The notes: generated from the sequence alone by a model not told the origin. Positions 17,119 to 24,791 are shown, numbered from the stretch's first letter. The stretch: 64,000 nt of DNA from Mycobacterium scrofulaceum (GCF_001667885.1 NZ_LZJW01000149.1:1-64000), one strand, 5' to 3'. Made by a program: numbers and translations.

Positions 17119-18063
17119 TCAGCCGGCGGTGACGCGCTCGGCCATCCGCGTGGCGATCGTGATCGCTTGATCGGTGCGGTTCTCGCCGCAGCTGCGCACG
17201 TCGATGACGATGTTGTTGCGCGCCGCCAGGGCTCGCTGGCACTGCCAGCCTCCTGCGCCCTCCTGGGTGTTGGTGATGCTCAGCATTCCGTCACGGTTGG
17301 TGGCGGTCCCCGCTGTCCAGACGCTGGTCGGCTCTCGGCGGGTGGTCAGGCGCAGGCTGGCGCCGTTGCATTTCGGCCACGCCTGCGCCTGCTTGGCCGC
17401 AAAGTCGTTGGCCGCCTTCGCGGTGCCGAAGTAGATCGCGGCGCTGTGGTTGAGGTGCCGGGCGCCGTCGCGGTCCTGCAGCGACTGGGTTCGAACACCG
17501 ATCCAGCCGCTGCCGTCGAGTTCCGACTCGAGTGCGGGCGCCTGGATTTCACCGCATTCGGGCCGGTCGGTCGTCAGGCCGCTGTAGGCGGTGTGGTCGT
17601 TGCCCGAGTCGGGTGCCGGTGCGATGTCGGTGGCGCCCTCGATGCTGTTGATCGTCGCGACGTCCAGCAACAGGCCGGGCAGCGCCGACAACGGCACCGT
17701 GGGCGCCTCCGGGGCCGGGCCCGGGTTGACCGGTGCCGCGGAAGTCGACGGCGCCGACAGCACCGTCGAGCTCGCCGTGTCGTCGGGGCTGGCCGCGACG
17801 TTGATCGCCAGGCCCGCGGCCGCCAGAGTGACCACGACCGCGGCCCCCACCGTGATTTGCGCCCAGGTGGGCCAGCGCCGCGATGGCACGGGGCCGAGCG
17901 CCGGCGGGTACCCGGGCGGGGGTCCCCAGACGGGCGCCCCCGGCGGCAGGGGCGGTCTCGGTGGGCCCGCGATCACGAACGGCCGGCGGGGCAGGACGGC
18001 GGTGACCTGCTCCGGGTTCGGCGGTGTCGGGTGGGTCATCGGCGGGTGCGGGTGGTTGGGCAT
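17119..18063 (-). CDS. Membrane protein with PknH_C-type extracellular sensor domain, no kinase
   Basis: A 314-residue protein with a Pro-rich cytoplasmic N-terminus (MPNHPHPPMTHPTPP), one transmembrane helix at ~100-120 (ITVGAAVVVTLAAAGLAINV) and an extracellular domain of ~190 residues. That domain has four cysteines (ECGEI, KCNGA, QCQRA, SCGEN), the pattern of the two-disulphide PknH sensor domain. The intracellular part has no kinase motifs. The ATG is preceded by GAAGGA. It is divergent from a lipoprotein with the same type of domain, and the palindrome at 18144-18163 lies between them. It is probably a ligand-binding partner in envelope signalling. Confidence 0.85.
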   Translation of the reverse strand: MPNHPHPPMTHPTPPNPEQVTAVLPRRPFVIAGPPRPPLPPGAPVWGPPPGYPPALGPVPSRRWPTWAQITVGAAVVVTLAAAGLAINVAASPDDTASSTVLSAPSTSAAPVNPGPAPEAPTVPLSALPGLLLDVATINSIEGATDIAPAPDSGNDHTAYSGLTTDRPECGEIQAPALESELDGSGWIGVRTQSLQDRDGARHLNHSAAIYFGTAKAANDFAAKQAQAWPKCNGASLRLTTRREPTSVWTAGTATNRDGMLSITNTQEGAGGWQCQRALAARNNIVIDVRSCGENRTDQAITIATRMAERVTAG

Positions 18064-18143
18064 GTGTGGTCCTTCGGAACGGGGTGTCGTGTGCGGCGCC
18101 TCCGCCGCCTTGCTCCGAATTGAAACACAGCGGTCTGCGGTGC

Positions 18144-18163
18144 GCAATGTTTTGAAACGTTGC
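18144..18163 (+). promoter_or_regulatory. 20-base palindromic operator, copy 1
   Basis: GCAATGTTTTGAAACGTTGC has arms GCAA.GTTT / AAAC.TTGC that are perfectly inverse apart from the single unpaired position in each arm. It lies between the divergent PknH_C-type genes, 61 bases before the + strand start codon. Its last four bases form the start of a -35-like element. A near-identical copy occurs at 20811-20830. The binding protein is unknown; the FHA-HTH protein encoded nearby is the obvious candidate. Confidence 0.65.
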
Positions 18164-18188
18164 ACTGCTCCGTTTTTATTGCTAGCGT
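18160..18188 (+). promoter_or_regulatory. Promoter for the PknH_C-type lipoprotein gene
   Basis: TTGCAC (18160-18165), a 17-base spacer and TAGCGT (18183-18188) fit a primary-sigma-type promoter, 36 bases before the ATG at 18224. The -35 hexamer shares its first four bases with the operator at 18144-18163, so a protein bound there would probably block RNA polymerase or, if an activator, touch sigma. The promoter at 20827-20855 has the same geometry. Confidence 0.5.
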
Positions 18189-18223
18189 TCCGCCATGACC
18201 GGACGACCTGGCAGGAGGACCCC

Positions 18224-19012
18224 ATGAGCGCTGCATCTCTGCAACACCACGCCGAACCGTCGAGCGGCGCACCCGGGCCAGGCACCGCGAGGCGCGGACC
18301 GCACCTGGCACCCGCCGTGCGCTGGGCGCTGGTTGCCACCATCGGCCTGGCCCTGCTGCTGACGGGGTGCACCGCGACCACGAATGGGCGCCCGGCGGCC
18401 GCCGCGGACCTGGGCCGCTGGCAACCGCCGGCGATCCTGCCCCAGCACCTTGCCGACCTGCTGCTCAAGGAGGACGACGTCAACACGATCGCGCACACCA
18501 CCGGCATGACGGTGCGTAAGCCGGTCTCGCGGATGTGGCACGACGAGGAGATGCTGTCCAACCCCGCCTGCGTGGATACCTATTCACCCGCGGAAGCCGC
18601 CGCGTACAAAGGCAGCAACTGGACGGCGGTGCAGGGGCAGATACTCGACGACGCCACACCCGCCGTGCGCCAGCACGCGCTCATGCAAGTCCTGATCGGT
18701 TTCCGTGACGCCGATTCGGCCCGGCAATTCTTCGGCCAATCCAAGGCGCGCTGGTCCGGCTGCGCCGGCCGCTCCATGATCGTCACGGCCCCCGGCCACG
18801 CCCCCACCGTTTGGGATCTCGGCGAGCTGCAGGCCACCGACTCCACGTTGGCCATCCTGCAGAGCCAACCCAGCGGCCGCGGACCCACCTGCCAGCGGGC
18901 CCTCGGGCTGGTCAACAACGTCACCGTCGACACCCTGTGGTGCGGATTCGACACCACCACCCAAGCGACCGACATCGTCTCGAAAACGACGGCCGTGATC
19001 TCGCAAGCGTGA
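18224..19012 (+). CDS. Lipoprotein with PknH_C-type sensor domain (LppH-like)
   Basis: A 262-residue lipoprotein. After ~35 residues comes the hydrophobic segment WALVATIGLALLLTGC, with LLTGC as the lipobox. The mature domain has four cysteines (ACVDT, GCAGR, TCQRA, WCGFD) at spacings like those of the PknH sensor domain and of LppH-type lipoproteins. The start is set by a strong AGGAGG eight bases upstream. It is followed after 41 bases by a small membrane protein gene, probably in the same transcript. Ligand unknown. It is divergent from a membrane-anchored protein of the same domain type, so the two may have arisen by duplication. Confidence 0.85.
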   Translation: MSAASLQHHAEPSSGAPGPGTARRGPHLAPAVRWALVATIGLALLLTGCTATTNGRPAAAADLGRWQPPAILPQHLADLLLKEDDVNTIAHTTGMTVRKPVSRMWHDEEMLSNPACVDTYSPAEAAAYKGSNWTAVQGQILDDATPAVRQHALMQVLIGFRDADSARQFFGQSKARWSGCAGRSMIVTAPGHAPTVWDLGELQATDSTLAILQSQPSGRGPTCQRALGLVNNVTVDTLWCGFDTTTQATDIVSKTTAVISQA

Positions 19013-19053
19013 CTCGCCCGTCGCCCCCCATCCCTACCCAGTACGGAGGAATC

Positions 19054-19629
19054 ATGTCCGCACCGCACCCAGGCCACCCGCACGCTTACGGCTACCCCCA
19101 GCCGCATCCCTACCCGCCGGCACATCCCTACCCGCCGGCGCATCACGCCCCGCCGGCCGGCTATCCGCCGCCGCCAAGGGGCGCGGAACCGCTCTTCGCG
19201 GTTCGGATCAGGAAACACACCGGCGCGGTCGTTCTGATGTTCAACCAGGCCTACACGGTCACCGGGACGCTCGCGCAGTGCGAGGCCGCACTGGACAACG
19301 CCCTGCTCCACAACCTGCTGGCCGGGTGGTGGAGCCTGGCGTCCGTGCTGGTTTGGAATTGGGTTGCCCTGTTCGAAAACCACAATGCCCGAAAGCATTT
19401 GCGGCGCCAGGCCGCGTGGGCGCACAGCGCGCCCGCCGCGCTAACTGATCGTCAGCTGGGCGATGAGGTTCTCGATGGCGCGTGCGGCCTCCGGCGCGAT
19501 GGGGCGCTCGGCCTCGGCGTCTTCGAGGACGGACACCGGCAGCCCGGCGCCGTTGGCCGCCTCCTCGAGACTCAACTCCGCCCGGTGGCGCGCGCCGTAG
19601 AGCCGCTGGCCCAGGGTGGCCCCCGGTGA
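19054..19629 (+). CDS. Small Pro/His-rich membrane protein, unknown function
   Basis: Starts at ATG after a CGGAGGA site. The N-terminal ~50 residues are rich in Pro, His and Tyr, with a repeated PHPYPPAHPYPPAHH segment. A conserved-looking core follows (FAVRIRKHTGAVVLMFNQAYTVTG) and a hydrophobic stretch near residues 88-110 (NLLAGWWSLASVLVWNWVAL). The reading frame stays open to 19629, so the last ~63 residues lie antisense to the convergent FHA gene; these residues look like shadow coding and the ancestral stop may have been near 19440. It probably sits in the membrane and is co-transcribed with the upstream lipoprotein. No family recognised. Confidence 0.65.
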   Translation: MSAPHPGHPHAYGYPQPHPYPPAHPYPPAHHAPPAGYPPPPRGAEPLFAVRIRKHTGAVVLMFNQAYTVTGTLAQCEAALDNALLHNLLAGWWSLASVLVWNWVALFENHNARKHLRRQAAWAHSAPAALTDRQLGDEVLDGACGLRRDGALGLGVFEDGHRQPGAVGRLLETQLRPVARAVEPLAQGGPR

Positions 19630-20574
19630 GCGCGCCGCGCGCATCATCAAGTCGTTGTAACTGCGGCGCACGCCGCTCAACGCCAAAATGACCGAGGGGC
19701 TGCCCTTGGCATTGCGCGCGGCGCTCGATGCCAGCCGCTCCAGCCTGCGCAGGTCGGCCAGGGTCTTCGTGGCCTTGGGGCTGAAGTCGGGATGGGTGGG
19801 CTCGGGCAACTCGGAGATGGCGGTGAGCAGGGTGTGCATGGCCAGTTCCACCGTCTCGGCCATCAGCGGCGCCTGAACGGAGTCGGTGAACGACTCGGTG
19901 GCCTCCTCGCCGGCGCCCGCGACCGGCCCGCCGGTCCTGATGGGACCTCCGGTGGGCGGCGGAGTCGCGCCGCGACGGATTCGGGTGATGTGGCCGGTGG
20001 GCCAGTCCAGCACTCGCTCGAGCTTCTCCAGCGTGGCGCGGCGCGGCCAACTGCGACCCTTCTCGAAATTGATCAGGGCGCCCGCGTTGATGATTCCGTC
20101 GCGGTCCAAGCTGCGTTGGGAGATCCCCAGCTGCTGACGCCGCTCGGCGACCGCGTTGCCCGCGCGCACGACGCCGGGGTCGCTTTCGTCGTCCCACCAC
20201 TGCTCGTCCTCGGCTTCGAACGGGCGCATGACCTGGGTCGACTCCTCGGGTGGCACGTTCGATCGGTGCTGCGGGGTCAGGGTCACCGTCACCCCGTCGG
20301 GCGCGCCGAGACAGATCGTCGTGGCTCCGGTGATCTGCACCGAACTGCGGCGTATTCCGTCGACGAACATTCCGTTGGTGCTGGTGTCGAAGGCCTGCCA
20401 GCCATCGCGGTGCGGCTCGAGCCGAACGTGTGACCGCGAGATCCGCTCGTCGTCCACCGCTACCGTGGCCCCGGCGTCTCGCCCGATGATGGCGACGCCG
20501 GCCGCGGGCGCCAGGGTGCGCGTCGCCTGGCCGATCCGCACCGTGAGCGCGGTCGTCGGTTGGTCGAATGTCAC
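19441..20574 (-). CDS. FHA domain plus XRE-type HTH regulator
   Basis: A 377-residue cytoplasmic protein starting at GTG (VTFDQPTTALTVRIG) after GAGGAG. Residues ~5-90 form a forkhead-associated domain: GRDAGATVAVDD, ERISRSHVRLEP (the phosphothreonine-contacting Ser/His loop) and STNGMFVDG. At ~140-200 is an XRE-like helix-turn-helix: AERRQQLGISQRSLDRDG followed by FEKGRSWPRRATLEKLERVL. A second HTH-like helical region occurs near the C-terminus (LYGARHRAELSLEEAANGAG). FHA domains bind substrates phosphorylated by Ser/Thr kinases, so this is a plausible output of the kinase at 12369-14393. It is divergent from the DUF4333 gene, with the palindrome between them. Confidence 0.88.
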   Translation of the reverse strand: MTFDQPTTALTVRIGQATRTLAPAAGVAIIGRDAGATVAVDDERISRSHVRLEPHRDGWQAFDTSTNGMFVDGIRRSSVQITGATTICLGAPDGVTVTLTPQHRSNVPPEESTQVMRPFEAEDEQWWDDESDPGVVRAGNAVAERRQQLGISQRSLDRDGIINAGALINFEKGRSWPRRATLEKLERVLDWPTGHITRIRRGATPPPTGGPIRTGGPVAGAGEEATESFTDSVQAPLMAETVELAMHTLLTAISELPEPTHPDFSPKATKTLADLRRLERLASSAARNAKGSPSVILALSGVRRSYNDLMMRAARSPGATLGQRLYGARHRAELSLEEAANGAGLPVSVLEDAEAERPIAPEAARAIENLIAQLTIS

Positions 20575-20810
20575 TGATCGCTCCTCAGTCGAGTGGGCGG
20601 GTCGATGCTGCTGCGGTAGGACTCGGTGCACCACTGCTGCATGCTACATCCGATGCGCGTGCACCGGTCCCGGGAAACCCCTCGCGTGGCGGCGGTGTCG
20701 TCGTCCCCTGGCCCGGCCCGAACGCCGCGCCGCGCCGCAACTAGGCACGTCTGAGCAGTTCAAAGCGGCGCCGCGCTGGACACTACCGCCGCGCTCGGCT
20801 CCGACATCCC

Positions 20811-20830
20811 GCACCGTTTAAAAACGTTGC
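20811..20830 (+). promoter_or_regulatory. 20-base palindromic operator, copy 2
   Basis: GCACCGTTTAAAAACGTTGC matches the site at 18144-18163 at 16 of 20 positions, including GTTT, AAACGTTGC and the outer GCA. It lies in the divergent region between the FHA-HTH gene and the DUF4333 gene, 77 bases before the latter. Its position relative to the -35 hexamer is the same as in copy 1. Confidence 0.62.
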
Positions 20831-20855
20831 GCCTGGCCGGTGCTTCGGTTACAGT
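20827..20855 (+). promoter_or_regulatory. Promoter for the DUF4333 gene
   Basis: TTGCGC (20827-20832), a 17-base spacer and TACAGT (20850-20855) give a standard promoter layout ~53 bases before the ATG at 20908. The -35 overlaps the last four bases of the palindrome, as at 18160-18188. In both promoters TTC follows the fourth base of the -10 region (TAGCGTTC, TACAGTTC). Confidence 0.5.
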
Positions 20856-20907
20856 TCAAGCAGCGGCGCGCTGATCCGCCGCGACGAACGGAAGAGAGGG
20901 CCCCTCG

Positions 20908-21444
20908 ATGCAGCCACACTCGCCCATGGCGCCACGGCAAAACCCCCAACCGGTTGCACCGGGACGCTGCTACGAGCCGCCCACCGAGCCGCTGCCCCGC
21001 CCCCTCGCCTGGAGACCCCACCCCGTGCCCTATCCGCAGCCACCCATCGGTGCGAACGCCTGGGCACCGCCGCCCACCTTCCGTGCGGCCGGCGGCACAC
21101 CCCGCCGCGGGCACCTGCCGCTTTATCTGGGCGCGGCGGCCGCCGTGGCCGCCGCGATCGCGGCCATCGCGGGTTTCTGGGTCCCCGGATTATTCGTCAC
21201 CAGGCAGCTCGATGTCGCCGCCGTCCAGGCCGGCGTCGCGCACGTCTTGTCCGACCCGGCGGGTTACGGCGCCCGGGACGTCAGCGACGTCACCTGCAAC
21301 GACGGGCAGAACCCGACCGTCACCAAGGGGGGCACCTTCACCTGCCAGGTGACCATCGATCACCTCAAACACCAGTTCGTGGTCACCTTCACCGACGACG
21401 CGGGCAGCTATGAAGTCAGCGCCCCGAAGGGCACCAAGGTCTAA
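20908..21444 (+). CDS. DUF4333 domain membrane-anchored protein
   Basis: A 178-residue protein. A Pro-rich cytoplasmic N-terminus (~70 residues) leads to one transmembrane helix (~72-98, LYLGAAAAVAAAIAAIAGFWV) and an extracellular domain of ~75 residues with two cysteines (VTCND, FTCQV), the pattern of DUF4333. The domain is small, secreted and common in mycobacteria; function unknown. It is divergent from the FHA-HTH gene and shares the operator-promoter layout of the PknH_C lipoprotein, so the two are probably in one regulon. An RBS (GAAGAGAGGG) precedes the ATG. Confidence 0.82.
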   Translation: MQPHSPMAPRQNPQPVAPGRCYEPPTEPLPRPLAWRPHPVPYPQPPIGANAWAPPPTFRAAGGTPRRGHLPLYLGAAAAVAAAIAAIAGFWVPGLFVTRQLDVAAVQAGVAHVLSDPAGYGARDVSDVTCNDGQNPTVTKGGTFTCQVTIDHLKHQFVVTFTDDAGSYEVSAPKGTKV

Positions 21445-21458
21445 AAGCGCCGCGTGCG

Positions 21459-23033
21459 CTAACCCGCCTCGCCGCCGTCGGCGTCCCAGGTGCCTGGGAC
21501 CATGGGAATCCTTGGGCCGCTGCCGAACTCGTCGTCGTCCAGAGTGGCCAATCCCGTTGCCGCACCGGCCGCCTCCCGACGTTCGGTGCCCGCGAACCCC
21601 AGCTTTCCGGCGCCGTTGTCCGACGCGATCGCCGAAGCCTCGCCGCCCGGGGCACCCCAATCCGGATCGACGTCGACGTTCATGTCCGCGAACTCGTCGC
21701 CGTAGTCGCGCCGCGTCGCGCGCCTGCGCCGTCGCGCCCTGGCCTGTCCGCGTGCCGCCGCGGCCGCCGCGGCCGCCGCGCTATCCGGTTCCGGCGCCTT
21801 CCTTTTGGCGCTGGAGCTGGCCGCGGCGCCCATTCCCGACCCGAACCCGATGCCGGGCGGGGCGATGACGTAGGGCGGTGCGAAACCCGCGGCGTGCGGC
21901 GGCGGAGGAGCGGGTGGAGCAGAGCCGGCGACGGTGCTCGCGGTCGGAGCGGGTGCCGACGCCGTGGCCGGAGCGGGGGCCGGGGCGGGCGCGACGGTGG
22001 TCGGTGCGATCGCGACGACCGGCGGGGGGCCTGCCGGTGGGGCGGCCGCCGGCAACTGCGCCGGTGCGACCGCGGGCGGGGTCATGCCCGCCAGGCCCGC
22101 CAACCCGGCGAAGCCGGCGACGGCGCCGAACGGGGCGGCCGCGAGGAGGAGCGCAGGGGCCAGCAATTCCGGCTGGCTGGTGAAGATCTCGAGGATGTGC
22201 GTGGGCCAGTCGAACAGCATCAGTTGAACGATGTACTGGAAGGCCAGCGCCGGATTGTGCACCAGGTAATAGCCGAATTGCTGGAAATCCTCCAGCAATT
22301 CCAAGGCACGAACCACCCAGAACAGCGGGTCCCCAGCATTGGTATAGGCGTCGTAGGGCAGGCCGTTGACGGTGCCTTGCGCGGGGTCCCAGTTGATGCC
22401 GAGGTTCCTGAGGATGTTCGCGATGAAGTCGTCGAGCGGATTGTCGATCGTCGGGTCGTGTATGTCGCCGCCCGAATCTTGGCTGCTGGCGTCGGCTTTC
22501 ACTATCGCCGGCGCGGGGTCGGTCTGCGGCGTGGACGCCACCGCCGCTGTGGAGACCGCTTGGTAGGTGGTCATCGTGGTGGCCGCCTGCACCCACATCC
22601 GCGCGTAGTCGGCCTCGTTGACCGCGATCGGAATAGTGTTGATGCCAAAGAAATTCGTCGCTACCAGGGCTCCGTGGACGACGTGGTTGGTGGCGAGTTC
22701 CGGCAGCGTCGGCATGGCCGCCAGCGCCGCGGTGTAGGCGACCGCCGCCGTCTCATGCTGGGCGGCCGCCGCCGCACTGTGCGCGCCGGCCTGCGTCAGC
22801 CAGGCAAGATACGGCGCGTGCGCGGCGACATACGAAGCCGCGCTTGGCCCCTCCCACGAGCCGCCCTGCGTCGCGGCCAGAACGCTGTCGAGTTGCGCTG
22901 CGGCCGAGACATATTCGGTGCTGAGTTCCGACCACGCCCCCGCCGCCGCCAGGAGCGAGGCCGGGCCGGGACCGCTGCTGAGCAAGGCGGAGTGCACTTC
23001 CGGTGGCGAGGCCATCCAGATGGGCGCCGTCAT
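21459..23033 (-). CDS. PPE-PPW subfamily protein with Zur-type promoter
   Basis: A 524-residue PPE protein closely related to the one at 8965-10443 over the first ~180 residues (ASPPEVHSALLSS, SWEGPSAASYVAAH, NFFGINTIPIAVNEADYARM). The middle is Ala/Pro-rich and contains a hydrophobic Gly-rich stretch. The C-terminus has LGFAGTERRE and PMVPGTW, the PPW subfamily signature. No PE partner is adjacent. A Zur-like box lies 44-65 bases upstream of the start. By position next to the DUF2236/TetR pair it is the likely counterpart of PPE3 (Rv0280), which belongs to the Zur regulon in M. tuberculosis. Probably exported through ESX-3. Confidence 0.9.
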   Translation of the reverse strand: MTAPIWMASPPEVHSALLSSGPGPASLLAAAGAWSELSTEYVSAAAQLDSVLAATQGGSWEGPSAASYVAAHAPYLAWLTQAGAHSAAAAAQHETAAVAYTAALAAMPTLPELATNHVVHGALVATNFFGINTIPIAVNEADYARMWVQAATTMTTYQAVSTAAVASTPQTDPAPAIVKADASSQDSGGDIHDPTIDNPLDDFIANILRNLGINWDPAQGTVNGLPYDAYTNAGDPLFWVVRALELLEDFQQFGYYLVHNPALAFQYIVQLMLFDWPTHILEIFTSQPELLAPALLLAAAPFGAVAGFAGLAGLAGMTPPAVAPAQLPAAAPPAGPPPVVAIAPTTVAPAPAPAPATASAPAPTASTVAGSAPPAPPPPHAAGFAPPYVIAPPGIGFGSGMGAAASSSAKRKAPEPDSAAAAAAAAARGQARARRRRRATRRDYGDEFADMNVDVDPDWGAPGGEASAIASDNGAGKLGFAGTERREAAGAATGLATLDDDEFGSGPRIPMVPGTWDADGGEAG

Positions 23034-23076
23034 AGGTACTCCTCGAGCTGGAAGGCTTACCAGGCAGAGGAGAGCT

Positions 23077-23098
23077 TAATGAAAATGATTTCCGTTAT
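23077..23098 (-). promoter_or_regulatory. Zur-like zinc box upstream of PPE gene
   Basis: The + strand begins TAATGAAAATGATTTCCG, an imperfect palindrome matching 18 of 22 positions of the site upstream of eccA3. It lies 44 bases before the PPE start, a typical repressor position. It suggests that this PPE protein and ESX-3 are induced together when zinc is scarce. Confidence 0.7.
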
Positions 23099-23132
23099 CA
23101 ACTCGGCAGATCGGTGGGCGCCGGGCCGCGCG

Positions 23133-24038
23133 CTAGACCAACGGGCGCCCCGTCCTGATCCGGCGGTCGACGTCGGCCAGCAACACGTTGAACGGAAACC
23201 GCCGAATGAACCGCGGCAAGCAGCGGTTCGCCAGCGCGAGGGCGCCGATCAGTCGGTCGAAGCGCCGTTGCCTGGCGGCGTCCCAGGGCAGCCGCATCTC
23301 GTCTCGGAACCGCTGCGGCAAGAAACCCGTGGTGATCAGGAGCGCCAGGCTGTCGGAGGCGCGCTGCAGGCGGCGCGGGAGCGTCAGCCCCGGCATCCGG
23401 CTGGCGGCGATCGGGTAGAGGTACTCACGCACGGCGTCATCGATGTGCACCTTGGCCAGTGACTCCTGCCAATACCGGTCGAACGCGGCGCGGTCCGGCG
23501 GCCACATCTCCGGAGGCACCTGCAACGTGGTGGCCAGCGCCATGCCTTCGCGGTAGTGGCGGTCGGCGTCCTCGCCCTCCAGCTCGCCGATGAACATCCG
23601 GTAGATGTCTACCCCGCCCTTATACAGGCAGGCCCCCACCCACAGCTGCAGGTCGGGATCGAAAGCGTTGTACTGCACCGGACTTTCGGGAGTGGAGTAA
23701 ACCTGCGCGTGGGCCCGGTTCACCGCGCGGCGGAAGGCGTTCTTCTGGGCGTCGGTGCCGTTGGTCGCCACGGCCAGATAGGTGAACGTGGTCCGCGCCC
23801 GCTTGATCGGATGCAGGTCCACCCGGCCGCTTTCGACGCGGCTCTCCATGACGCCGTAGCCGACACCGGGCCGCGCCAACTGCATGATCACGTTCGCCGG
23901 GCCGGCCAACAGCGCGACGCCCATCAACCCCTCGTCGATACCGAGCGCCCGCCGCCGCCGGCGGCCGGGTGAGGGCCGGGGCGGATCGGTGATCGCACGC
24001 TCGACGTGTCGGGCCGCTTGGTGAACAGGAACTGCCAT
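23133..24038 (-). CDS. DUF2236 / MpaB-type oxygenase-like protein, Rv0276-like
   Basis: A 301-residue protein of the DUF2236 (latex-clearing/MpaB-like) family. Typical segments: GLMGVALLAGPANVIMQLARPGVGYGV, RVDLHPIKRARTTFTYLAVA with the His-Arg region, and FDPDLQLWVGACLYKG. Family members bind a b-type haem and some are oxygenases; the mycobacterial substrates are unknown. It is divergent from a TetR gene with only 81 bases between the starts, so the TetR protein probably controls both. The same pair occurs as Rv0275c/Rv0276 in M. tuberculosis (memory). Confidence 0.83.
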   Translation of the reverse strand: MAVPVHQAARHVERAITDPPRPSPGRRRRRALGIDEGLMGVALLAGPANVIMQLARPGVGYGVMESRVESGRVDLHPIKRARTTFTYLAVATNGTDAQKNAFRRAVNRAHAQVYSTPESPVQYNAFDPDLQLWVGACLYKGGVDIYRMFIGELEGEDADRHYREGMALATTLQVPPEMWPPDRAAFDRYWQESLAKVHIDDAVREYLYPIAASRMPGLTLPRRLQRASDSLALLITTGFLPQRFRDEMRLPWDAARQRRFDRLIGALALANRCLPRFIRRFPFNVLLADVDRRIRTGRPLV

Positions 24039-24119
24039 GGTCAGGCCCCCGTGCCTCTAATCTGCGAACGCTTGTTTCCTGATACTGTCCGGGCGGCGCG
24101 TTGGTGTCAAGATGGTTCC

Positions 24120-24782
24120 ATGCACGAGCCCTCGCGCGCGCGGCCGTACGGCGGTGTCGAGGCCGCGCAGCGCCTGGCGACCCGCCGCAACCGGCTACTC
24201 GCCGCGGGCTTGGAGCTGCTCGGCGCCGAGCAGCGGGACATCTCCGGTGTCACCGTGCGCGCAGTCTGCCGCCAATCCGGCCTGGCCGCCCGGTACTTCT
24301 ACGAAAGCTTCGCCGACAAGGACGAATTCGTCGGCGCGGTTTATGACTGGGCGGTCGCCGATCTGGCCGCCACCACGCAGGCTGCCGTCGCGGCCGTTCC
24401 CGCGCACGAGCAGACGCGCGCGGGAATAGCCAACATCGTGCGCACCATCAGCGGCAACGCCCGGCTGGGGCGCCTGCTGTTCAGCACGCAACTCGCCAAC
24501 CCGGTGATCTCGCGCAAACGCGCCGAATCCAACGCCATGTTCGCCATGCTCTCGGGCCAGCACGTCGGAGACGCGCTTCGCGTGCCGGCGAATGATCGGA
24601 TCAAGGCCGCGGCGCACTTCGTGGTCGGCGGCGTCGGGCAGACGATCAGCGCCTGGCTCGCCGGCGACGTCCGGCTCGAACCCGAGCAGCTCGTCGATCA
24701 CCTGGCCGCACTGCTCGACGAGCTCGCCGAGCCCGACCTGTACCGGCTGGAGTCGGCCGCGGAGCCGCGCGCGGACTCCTGA
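24120..24782 (+). CDS. TetR-family regulator, Rv0275c-like
   Basis: A 220-residue TetR-type repressor. The helix-turn-helix lies at ~35-70: ISGVTVRAVCRQSGLAARYF followed by YESFADKDEFVGAVYDWAV. The remainder is a helical ligand-binding domain. I chose the ATG giving MHEPSRARPYGG; longer upstream readings run into the divergent promoter. It is divergent from the DUF2236 gene. The next genes on the opposite strand (acyltransferases) converge on it with nine bases between stops. Ligand unknown. Confidence 0.88.
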   Translation: MHEPSRARPYGGVEAAQRLATRRNRLLAAGLELLGAEQRDISGVTVRAVCRQSGLAARYFYESFADKDEFVGAVYDWAVADLAATTQAAVAAVPAHEQTRAGIANIVRTISGNARLGRLLFSTQLANPVISRKRAESNAMFAMLSGQHVGDALRVPANDRIKAAAHFVVGGVGQTISAWLAGDVRLEPEQLVDHLAALLDELAEPDLYRLESAAEPRADS

Positions 24783-24791
24783 CGCGCCGTC

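Larger units (their letters stand above)
20575..20907 (+). other. Divergent intergenic region, FHA regulator / DUF4333 gene
   Basis: No gene is visible in these 333 bases. The left part holds the ribosome-binding site of the FHA gene (GAGGAG at 20581-20586, minus strand). The right part holds the palindrome and promoter at 20811-20855 and the leader of the DUF4333 gene. Between them (20600-20800) I see GC-rich sequence with no clear element. Confidence 0.6.
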
